Positions 57,590-64,000 of a stretch of 64,000 nt of DNA are shown here, piece by piece. The notes under the pieces are model-generated. The model saw only the letters and a list, made by a program, of their open reading frames with translations. It ran no database searches and had not been told where the DNA came from. How positions within the stretch are numbered: the stretch's first letter is position 1; each line of letters starts with the position of its first letter. The stretch is from Planotetraspora silvatica. GTDB lineage: Bacteria; Actinomycetota; Actinomycetes; Streptosporangiales; Streptosporangiaceae. Made by a program: the position numbers and the translations under genes. The stretch covers positions 177,393 through 241,392 of the forward strand of contig NZ_BOOQ01000027.1 in the NCBI RefSeq assembly GCF_016863315.1, read 5' to 3'.

Positions 57590-57800
57590 AAACACAGCTG
57601 TCATGATCGTCGAGACAACTGACGCGCACAATCTGATCAAGCTGGCCGCGTGGGACGACGGCCTCGGGCTCGATGTGGACTTGCTGATCACATTGCCGAA
57701 CGCGAAGACCCTCCGTGACCGCCTCGCGCAGGCGATCGAGACCATCCAGGCGCGTGAACAGCAGTCCGTCAGCCGTGGGATCCACCCGCCCAGTAACTAG
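57513..57800 (+). CDS. Small hypothetical protein, island-type
   Basis: About 95 residues from a GTG at 57513, within the 3' end of the transporter gene. It reads VITWNTIGDPIPALDGFEAN, AVMIVETTDAHNLIKLAAWD and DVDLLITLPNAKTLRDRLAQ. Soluble, with no known motif. It is downstream of the transporter and convergent with the barstar gene. Function unknown. Confidence 0.5.
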   Translation: MITWNTIGDPIPALDGFEANDQGESENTAVMIVETTDAHNLIKLAAWDDGLGLDVDLLITLPNAKTLRDRLAQAIETIQAREQQSVSRGIHPPSN

Positions 57801-58216
57801 ACCAACTCCAGGAGGACGCCGTCTTCGGACTCGTTACCGCCTGGGCCGTGGTCGCGGATGATTTCGACGAGATCGTCGAACAGGGTCGGACCCTCGCTGC
57901 GCCGCGCGCTGCTGATCCTGGCCTCGAAATTCGAACGGTTCGACGGATGGCAGGTGAGGAGAACCACCTCCAGCCATAGGGCTGTCGCTTCGTAGCCGAG
58001 CGCGGCCCGAGATGAGTCAGAGTTGAGCCACCGCAGCACCCACCCGTTCTCGGGCGTCCCGAACCCCCCTCGGAGAATGTCGTTGAAGGCATCCAGATTT
58101 CCCCGCCACGTGTAGTTGCAGAGTAGCCGCGAGAACTCGCGGGCAAAGCCGTCGAAGTCGGAGAAGTCTGCTCCGTCGATAACCAGCACGGGAAGGCCGT
58201 CGCTCTGGTTTGTCAT
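57797..58216 (-). CDS. Barstar-like (RNase inhibitor) family protein
   Basis: 139 residues. The fold markers are LVIDGADFSDFDGFAREFSR, then NYTWRGNLDAFNDILRGGFG, matching the barstar pattern of a helix followed by (Y/W)-x-G-NLDAFND. ENGWVLRWLN completes the core. Barstar-type proteins inhibit barnase-like RNases and serve as immunity factors. No RNase gene is visible next to it. The C-terminal 60 residues are an extension of unknown role. Confidence 0.75.
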   Translation of the reverse strand: MTNQSDGLPVLVIDGADFSDFDGFAREFSRLLCNYTWRGNLDAFNDILRGGFGTPENGWVLRWLNSDSSRAALGYEATALWLEVVLLTCHPSNRSNFEARISSARRSEGPTLFDDLVEIIRDHGPGGNESEDGVLLELV

Positions 58217-58297
58217 GCTCCAAGTATGGGCGCCACTCCGGTCATCCGGTTCTGCCGCCGAGCGGGCGTCGAGGTAGGACAGAACCACAACAGGGGC

Positions 58298-60292
58298 TGT
58301 CAGACCTCGGTTGATGCTTGACGGATTGGTCTCGGGTGATGCTTTCCACCTGGCCTAGGTTCCGTAGTCAATGTTGCCGCTTGCTCGTAGTCGTTTGACC
58401 TCCTTCACGATCGTGCGGGGATGGACCGAGAGTTCCTGGCCTTGGTAGTGGATCCGGAACTGGGTCTCTTCTAAGACGATGGTGACGACCTTGCCGCGGT
58501 GGATGCTGCCGATCCGCAGCTTGCGTCCGGCGACTTTCACTGAGCCGGTGTGGGAGACCACCCGTTCGACCTGGACTGCGGCGGCCTGGGCGGCGGATGT
58601 CAGGCCGCTCAGGCGAGCGCCGCGCAGTCGTTGCAGTTGGGGCCCGGTGAACGGGCTGGGCAGGGTCTTGACCAGCGTGCCGTCGACGATGACGTGCATC
58701 AGCGAGGCATTGATGCGGAGGGTGGCGCGTTTGCCGGCCAGCGGGAGGCCGACGCCGATCAGTTTGCCCGCGACGTTGACGCATCCGGCGCCTGTGACCT
58801 GCCGGTCGATCTCGACCACAGCATCGGCTGGCAATGGCCCTGGAGGCAGGGCTGAGGCCGGGGATGGGCGTCCCGGACGTCCGCCTTGGCTGATCAGCCG
58901 GGCGAGGTCGCCATCGGTGAGCAGCACGGGATGGGTCTTGAGAAGCTCCTGGCCGGAGAATACGTGCAAGGTGGTGGCTGAGACCCAGACGCTCACCTGG
59001 TGCCCGGCCCGTTGGCGGCCCAGCCAGATCTGCCGTCCGCAGGCGGTCATGTTCCCGCTGGCTGGCACGAGGCGGTCGAACTCCACCGCGACTGGGACCC
59101 CACCCGTGGGGACCACAGCGACGGGGCCGTCACTGGCCACCCGCGGTGGTCGGGTGTTCGCATCTCGAGTGCCGGCCGAGGGAGATACCGCAGGCAGCGC
59201 CGCCAGTTCAGCAGGCAGCCGCAACGGCACATCGGAGCAGGCGGTGGGAGCCGGTGCGGATCCGTTGACGAAGCGGCTGGCCGGGGTGGCCATCTCCAGG
59301 GCCTGATGCGGGCGGACGGTGTTATAGCTGCTCACCCAGGCATCCAGCGCGGTCTGCGCATGCTCCAGGCTGACGAAAGCTTCGTTGACGGATAGGAACT
59401 CCGTCCGCACGGTCTTGTGCCAGCGTTCGATCTTCCCGGTTGTCGTCGGGGACCGGGGTTTGGTGTTGCGGACGGTGATGCCGTTGTCCCGGCAGATCCG
59501 CTCGAACAGCACTGCGCGAAGGCCCGACAAACCGCCCGACCCGACGCACGGACCACCACCTCGGTCGGGCGTGGCTTGGTGAACCGCCCGGTGAACTGCT
59601 TGCCGTCATGGGCGGGGTGTTCCTGACCGACGGGCGAGAGCTGAAGCTCATCGTTGTCGGTGAGCACTTCCTCCGGCGCACCGAAGGTGCGCATCGCCTC
59701 GTCAAACTGCCACAGCTCCATCGGGGCTTCACGCTCCCAGCGGACAGGTGCGCGATGACGATGAACCGGGAATGGTCGTCGATCCCGCTGACATACGACG
59801 AGCGGGGACGGCGCCGCTGCCCGGGCATGATGAGCATGTTGCGGACCAGGATCCGATACAGCGTGGCCGGCGACGGCACCGGCCCGACACCCCGCTGGTC
59901 CAGCTCAAAGGCCAGACGTTGCGGCCCCCACCGCGGATGCTGCCGACGCAGCTCACACACCAGCGCTTCCACCACATCAGCCGTCTGATGCGGACACGTA
60001 TCCGGTCGGTGCGTGCGATCAGCCAAAGCGCCTAACCCGCCGGCGCGATACCGCCGCACCCACGCATGCACCGACTGCCGCGACACCCCATACCGCTCGG
60101 CGACCTCGGTCACCGGGATCCTGCCTCTACTTCCAACACAGCGCGATACCGCTGCTCCATGACGCTCAGCTCCACCAGCGCCAACCCGAACCCCCCATGT
60201 GATCGCCATCGATCACATAAAAGCCAGGTCAGCCGACGTGGTGTAAAGCATCAACCGAAGTCGCCGTGTCAAGCATCAGCCGAGGTAGGACA
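58298..60292 (-). mobile_element. IS481-family insertion sequence, 1,995 bp, degenerate
   Basis: Terminal inverted repeats of 25 bp lie at 58298-58322 and 60268-60292. They share the end TGTC, the block ACCTCGG and the core TGATGCTTGAC. The 15-bp sequence AACCACAACAGGGGC flanks both sides (58283-58297 and 60293-60307), as a target duplication. The last 12 bp of the right end (CGAGGTAGGACA) also stand left of the left target repeat at 58270, suggesting an earlier insertion or a recombination between copies. The enclosed transposase is broken. Confidence 0.8.
58355..60200 (-). pseudogene. IS481-family transposase, frameshifted
   Basis: The protein is split over three frames. The first has the HTH VTEVAERYGVSRQSVHAW and LRRQHPRWGPQRLAFELDQR with YVSGIDDHSRFIVIAHLSAG. 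The second has WQFDEAMRTFGAPEEVLTDND (the second catalytic Asp). The third has ICRDNGITVRNTKPRSPTTT, GKIERWHKTVRTEFL (catalytic Glu region) and YNTVRPHQAL. At least two frameshifts, and probably a third near the N-terminus, make it inactive. A long C-terminal extension beyond the rve core is present. Confidence 0.8.
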
Positions 60293-60379
60293 AACCACAA
60301 CAGGGGCCCCTGTGAGAAGTTTCTGTACGTCTTCAAGGCGGCCCTAACCGGGCCGCACGCGCCGCCGTCACGGCGCACG

Positions 60380-60738
60380 CCGCCGCCTCCCGCTGGCGCT
60401 CCCGGCGGACAGCGCGCAAAGAACGCCGGACGGCTGGCGCGGACGAGGGGAAGGGCCGCCAGGCGACAGCCCCCCTCTCGTTCGGCGATGATCCGGGACA
60501 CCACCTCGTCAGGCAGCACCGGAGGCCGACCAGCCGTACACCCTTGGTGCGGGCGGCCACCACCCCCTCGCGGGTGCGCCGTGAGATCAGGTCGCGCTCC
60601 CACTCTGCAAACGCGGCGAGCAAAGTGACCATGACCTTGCCCTCGGTCGTGGTCATGTCCAGGCCGCCCAACCCGTTCACCACGACGATGGAGTCCTCGC
60701 GGACGCTACGGACAGCGACCGTCGCGATTTTCCGGAAT
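60380..60738 (-). pseudogene. Serine recombinase (resolvase) fragment
   Basis: Reads KIATVAVRSVREDSIVVVNG, then TTEGKVMVTLLAAFAEWERD and LISRRTREGVVAARTKGVRL, then frameshifts into a section with LPDEVVSRIIAEREGG. This is the core-to-E-helix segment of Tn3-type resolvases. The N-terminal catalytic Ser part is missing and the C-terminal HTH is garbled. It is 90 nt outside the right IS481 end. Confidence 0.7.
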
Positions 60739-60753
60739 GAGAGCGCTGGGAGG

Positions 60754-61158
60754 TCAGGCCTGCGGCGCGAACTCGTCGACTTCGTGTAGCCGGGGCATGA
60801 CGGCGCGCAGGGCGGCCGCGTGCTGCCGGACTCGCTTGACCATCAGGTGGCGGGTCGGCGGCGTCCCGGACTCGGGGACGGCTTGTGCCGGGCCGTAGCC
60901 CTCCCGCACGTATAGGGTCGCAAGGGAGACGCCCCTGCGAAGGCGAGTGGGATCATGGGCGGGCCAGAGATATGTCGTGAAGTCCCACTCGCCCTTGTAC
61001 CACGTACAGGTCACGCCGATGTGCAGATCCGGCCGGTGGTACGCCACACCGTCGTCGGTCAGTTCGGGGCCGAGGAAGTCGTAGTTCTCCGTAAGGAAGG
61101 CGAATTCCCGCGTCGCTTCCTCCCAGATCGCCACCACGCCGCTCGGGCGGTTTCGCAT
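60754..61158 (-). CDS. Hypothetical protein in island
   Basis: 134 residues from the ATG at 61158. It contains VAIWEEATREFAFLTENYDF, GVAYHRPDLHIGVTCTWYKG and YLWPAHDPTRLRRGVSLATL, with a helical charged C-terminus. No membrane segment. I recognise no family. Small single-domain proteins of this kind in actinomycete islands are often immunity-type, but nothing here proves it. Confidence 0.5.
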   Translation of the reverse strand: MRNRPSGVVAIWEEATREFAFLTENYDFLGPELTDDGVAYHRPDLHIGVTCTWYKGEWDFTTYLWPAHDPTRLRRGVSLATLYVREGYGPAQAVPESGTPPTRHLMVKRVRQHAAALRAVMPRLHEVDEFAPQA

Positions 61159-61726
61159 GCCCTTACCGTACGTGCGACTGGTCCGCCCTACTACTCCCCT
61201 CGGCGGTGAGGCCAACGGGGCAGGCAACACCCGGTACCTTACAAGTCCGCTCACAGGGGCGTCGGGCTGAGCTGGAACAGCTGTCAGGTACCGGCGGACA
61301 CATGGGCCTCCGGCGGGCGCGCTCCCAGCTTCGGGGGAATAACGGCCGCGCTGACTTCGGCCGTAGCTGGCTGAGCTGGATCGATGCAGGGTCCCCCCGC
61401 CCCCGCTGCCCGAGTATTCGCGGCACCCGAGACCTGTCAACCGGCGCTGTGCAGGTAGGGCGACCAGCGCGCGCGGAAGGTCACCGGGAACATGGACACG
61501 CGAAGCACCAGTTGACAGAACCCGGGCGGCGGTCGCGAATGTCTGGCAGCTATCGGGGGCGGGGGGAGTCCGGCCGGGCTTCCCGTCATCGGCCAGCTGC
61601 CGGTCCGCGGTGGGTCGACGGCAATTGGGTGGACGGGGACACAGCTGCTGGCGGAAGCGTCCGCGACTTGCAGTCCTGTTCACTTGCCTCGGTCAGGCTC
61701 ATCCCAAGTGGACCGGCGGATCAGGG
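61159..61726. other. 568-nt stretch with no supported gene
   Basis: Several GC-driven open frames exist on both strands, but none has a recognisable domain, a convincing start or codon pattern. I see nothing here that I can support. Confidence 0.5.
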
Positions 61727-62017
61727 TCAAGCTGATTTGGCCAAGGCGGTGCTCAATCTCCTCCGGTCGGCTCGTCCCTCCACTCGAACGAGAGTGAGCG
61801 CATCGGGGTAATCCGGCTCGGCGAGCTCATCCATTTCCGCGTTTCGCTGGACCGACGTTCTCTCCTCCCCGGATCCGCCAGTGGAAAGAAGGTAGTCACC
61901 GCCGCGATACCAGCTCTCGCGCCACTCGAGAGTCACCCCCAGTGCCAACGTCACCCCGGCCGCGACCGACTGTAGGTCGTCATCGCTCACAAAGACGAGG
62001 TTGGTGTAAGTTGCCAC
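61727..62017 (-). CDS. Hypothetical protein in island (96 aa)
   Basis: 96 residues. It contains NLVFVSDDDLQSVAAGVTLA, LEWRESWYRGGDYLLSTGG and ELAEPDYPDALTLVRVEGRA. Soluble and acidic, with a plausible alpha/beta pattern. No known family. It ends 164 nt from the internal attachment-site copy. Possibly an immunity-type protein, which is only a guess. Confidence 0.45.
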   Translation of the reverse strand: MATYTNLVFVSDDDLQSVAAGVTLALGVTLEWRESWYRGGDYLLSTGGSGEERTSVQRNAEMDELAEPDYPDALTLVRVEGRADRRRLSTALAKSA

Positions 62018-62180
62018 TTCACTATCGTGCCGGGCGTCGGCGAAGGGGTGCGGCCCCTGTTCCGTCTCTGTTCCGCCAGAGCGCGAATGATGCCCACAAC
62101 CGTTGGCAACTGCTGAAACATGAAATCCCAGCTCAGGCCCAGTTTCGGAGGGCAGTCGCAGGTCAGAGAAACGCTGGGAT

Positions 62181-62215
62181 CAGAACCCGGCCTACAGGCC
62201 GACTCGTCCGCTGTT
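62181..62215 (+). repeat. Internal att copy (second 35-bp rnpB-tail repeat)
   Basis: 35 bp identical to 54726-54760. It marks the right end of the first element and the left end of the second. The bases beyond it differ (TCCCC rather than AAGTCC), consistent with a junction between two elements. Confidence 0.85.
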
Positions 62216-62244
62216 TCCCCGCCTGAACTGGGATTCTCCCCGCC

Positions 62245-62391
62245 TCATTCATGATCGGGGCGCATTGGGGGCACATCGAGCGCGGAACGGAACGCGTTGT
62301 CGAGCGCCGTACGAGCTCGTTCGGAGGCTTCTGGCACGAGGTGCCCGTAGAGGTCAACCGTCGTGGTGATCGACTCGTGGCCGAGGCAACC
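62245..62391 (-). pseudogene. Tyrosine integrase C-terminal fragment
   Basis: Reads GCLGHESITTTVDLYGHLVP, then ERARTALDNAFRSALDVPPM, ending before the stop at 62245. GHESITTT-DLYGHL is the integrase end with the nucleophile Tyr. All upstream parts are gone. Its position just inside the att copy matches that of int in the first element, so it is the relic of the second element's integrase. Confidence 0.75.
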
Positions 62392-62546
62392 CGGACTACC
62401 TGGCGTGGATTCGGTCAGAGACGACCGAGCCCACATAGCGATCTATCTAGCGAGATGGCTGACGCCGACTGATTGGACCGGAACGCTTTCTGTCGTAGGG
62501 CTTCCATACGATGACTCATCCGCACCGCTGACTCCGGGAGGATCCG

Positions 62547-62957
62547 ATGAAGCCGCTTCCCCAGGGCACAGGTCCGTTGGTCGTTCGCATCGAGTTCTCC
62601 AACCAGGTCGCGTGGGAGGCGGTCCGAGGCACGATCGAGACCCCTACCGAAGAGGGCTTCGTGGCATACGCGGAATTCCTCGACGATCCGGCCTATGCGG
62701 GAACCACAGCCGACGAGTTGCTAGCCCTAGACCCCCCAGGGGATCTTCTCGCCGTGGTCGACCAAGACACCATTGTCTCGCCGGAGATGGCGCTCCTTAT
62801 CGTTGACTTGCGTAAGGAGCGCGGCCGTCGGTTCCGGATGATCGCTACCGAGTTCTGGGGGATCGAAAACAACCTCTCGATCAGCAACATGGATTTCTTC
62901 GAGTTCGCCGACTCGGTGGACGACGACGGTGTCTTCCGGGGCTTTGGCCGGTCGTGA
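62547..62957 (+). CDS. DUF6924-like hypothetical protein
   Basis: 136 residues from an ATG preceded by GGGAGG. It reads PLVVRIEFSNQVAWEAVRGT, DELLALDPPGDLLAVVDQDT and EFWGIENNLSISNMDFFEFA, ending DDGVFRGFG. As I recall, this is the pattern of DUF6924 in actinomycetes. It is soluble and of unknown function. Confidence 0.65.
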   Translation: MKPLPQGTGPLVVRIEFSNQVAWEAVRGTIETPTEEGFVAYAEFLDDPAYAGTTADELLALDPPGDLLAVVDQDTIVSPEMALLIVDLRKERGRRFRMIATEFWGIENNLSISNMDFFEFADSVDDDGVFRGFGRS

Positions 62958-62973
62958 GGCGCAATGCCGTAGC

Positions 62974-63150
62974 TGTCTAGTCCCACGAGATGCTTGACGT
63001 TTCTGTCCCAGGACATGGGCGACAGGTGATCTAGGAAACATAGGTGGCCTTGCGGGGCCGGTTGGCTTTGACGTTGCGGATCGGGATGTCTGTGGTCCGG
63101 ACGAACCTGCAGGCGGCGACTCTACGAGACCAGTTCAAACGCGTGTCGCC
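62974..63150. mobile_element. IS481-type terminal repeat remnant
   Basis: TGTCTAG, a short gap and GATGCTTGAC match the outer end of the IS481 element at 58298 in spacing and in the GATGCTTGAC core. A frame inside ends ANRPRKATYVS and may be a transposase tail. No matching right end is in the window. Weak evidence; nothing else is visible in 62999-63277. Confidence 0.35.
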
Positions 63151-63277
63151 GTTGCCTGATAAGGAAAAGGTTCCAGTTCAAGTCCTGATAGCGCACCATA
63201 GCTCACAGGCTCAATTTTGATCAGCGGAGAGCCAGCTCCCCGGGGCGATGGGTTGAGATAAGCCAGAGAGGGAAATA

Positions 63278-63778
63278 GTGGCACGCGTAAGTAAACTTGT
63301 ACGGGCCGAACTGGATCGACATGACTGGTCGAATCTCCGCTGTGGCTGCGGGGAGACGGCTGATCACGTACCCGAAATATTCACCACGATCATTACGGCG
63401 GAATCTGCTGCGGAGGCCATTAACTGCACCTTCGCCAGCCATCTTGAGATCGAAGGAAATCTCTTTGAGGCGGCTGTTCCAGCGGTCAGTGTGATACTGG
63501 CAGCACTTGCAGGTGACCTATCAGAATACGCGCGTGACGTATTATCCATGACGCTGTGGGTTGTAACTGCTGGAGAATCACATCATAGCGAAATGGCTAT
63601 TGGTCGCACCCGCCTCGGAGAGGAGTGCCAGCTGAAGGCTAGAGAAGGAATCTGGGTAATTCTAAGCAATGCCAACGACAGTAACAAGGAGACGTGCTTG
63701 GATATCCTAGAGTGGATTGATCTTGACGAAGTTCGACCTCAGTACTATAGATCAAAATTTGAAAAACGTCGGGCCTGA
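63278..63778 (+). CDS. Hypothetical protein, lower-GC, HEAT-like helical
   Basis: 166 residues from a GTG. It reads LVRAELDRHDWSNLRCGCGE, AAVPAVSVILAALAGDLSEY and TLWVVTAGESHHSEMAIGRT, with alternating helices resembling HEAT-type repeats found in small immunity-like proteins. Base composition is clearly lower in GC than the rest of the window, so it is probably acquired. Function unknown. Confidence 0.55.
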   Translation: MARVSKLVRAELDRHDWSNLRCGCGETADHVPEIFTTIITAESAAEAINCTFASHLEIEGNLFEAAVPAVSVILAALAGDLSEYARDVLSMTLWVVTAGESHHSEMAIGRTRLGEECQLKAREGIWVILSNANDSNKETCLDILEWIDLDEVRPQYYRSKFEKRRA

Positions 63779-63982
63779 ACTGTCGAGATCGCAGATGACT
63801 GCCAGCGGAGTTTCTAGAATTGCTGCAGGACCTGATGCTCAAACTCCTAGACATTCGCGGGGGCACTTTGGGGGCACACGGCTACGGAAAACGCCGGCAA
63901 GCGATGGCAACGAACGGAAGCGTTTTCGCAGGTCGCTCGTGATTCGGTACGAATCTGTGCAGGTAGCAAGCATGTGGAATTA

Positions 63983-64000
63983 GAACCCGGCCTACAGGCA
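63983..64000 (+). repeat. Third att copy, cut by window edge
   Basis: AGAACCCGGCCTACAGGC matches the start of the 35-bp rnpB-tail repeat, one base in. It would be the right end of the second element, but the rest lies outside the window. Confidence 0.6.

Noticed and set aside
61206..61811. Plus-strand frame between orphan genes
   Set aside because: Translation is Arg/Gly/Ser-rich without domain pattern and overlaps the better-looking minus-strand gene at 61727.

Overview
The window is high-GC actinobacterial DNA with short intergenic gaps, many GTG starts and one TTG start, and frequent 4-nt ATGA/GTGA overlaps between genes. It carries a polyphosphate glucokinase, SARP-like STAND ATPases, a Ser/Thr kinase with an outside domain, a terpene cyclase, a PAC2 protein and the SCO2521-SCO2524 type gene set known from Streptomyces and relatives. 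Together these suggest a filamentous actinomycete, perhaps of the Streptosporangiales. The family placement is inference.

Positions 1-29840 are mostly chromosomal housekeeping and regulatory genes. They include a partial PPOX-fold protein, a small kinase, ppgK, an orphan winged-helix regulator, hrpA, an internally deleted IS5-type remnant, a gamma-glutamyltransferase, a HAD protein, a membrane Ser/Thr kinase, a secreted SGNH hydrolase, two STAND/TPR ATPases, a tyrosine phosphatase and a Gfo/Idh/MocA oxidoreductase. A PAC2 protein, an ankyrin protein and a terpene cyclase follow, then an ABC exporter whose ATPase is fused to an extracellular alpha/beta hydrolase, and a CopC/CopD pair beside a polytopic membrane protein.

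Positions 29840-35060 are unusual. Two intergenic repeat arrays, at 30298-30510 and 34539-35028, carry a 13-bp core (CGTGATCATGCAC) at exactly 53-bp intervals. The second array has two arms in opposite orientation and ends at a G-rich tract. Each array lies just 3' of a minus-strand gene (a TAP-like hydrolase and an SDR). A LacI regulator with candidate operators and a 32-bp perfect palindrome lie between them.

Positions 36111-47344 hold a DAO-family oxidase, a five-gene minus-strand operon (four genes recognised as SCO2524, SCO2523, SCO2522 and SCO2521 types, plus a membrane protein), a 2-hydroxyacid dehydrogenase, a TPP-dependent decarboxylase and an orphan histidine kinase. The SCO2523-type protein is ParA-like but has Arg at the P-loop Lys position.

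Positions 47443-51513 form a tightly overlapping operon: M19 dipeptidase, M20 deacylase, GNAT and enolase-superfamily racemase. This composition matches the N-succinyl route that converts D- to L-amino acids. Nif3, a zinc-ribbon coiled-coil protein and an RNase H/phosphatase fusion follow, then the RNase P RNA gene rnpB.

From 54726 to the right edge is a decayed mobile island integrated in the 3' end of rnpB. A 35-bp rnpB tail is repeated exactly at 62181 and again, cut by the window edge, at 63983, so two elements are stacked in tandem. The first carries a broken tyrosine integrase, an intact excisionase-like gene, a GntR regulator lacking its DNA-binding domain, an EamA transporter, a barstar-like protein, a degenerate IS481 element, a resolvase fragment and orphan genes. 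The second starts with an integrase C-terminal scrap and carries a DUF6924-like gene and a lower-GC orphan gene. No tRNA or rRNA genes and no cas genes were seen.
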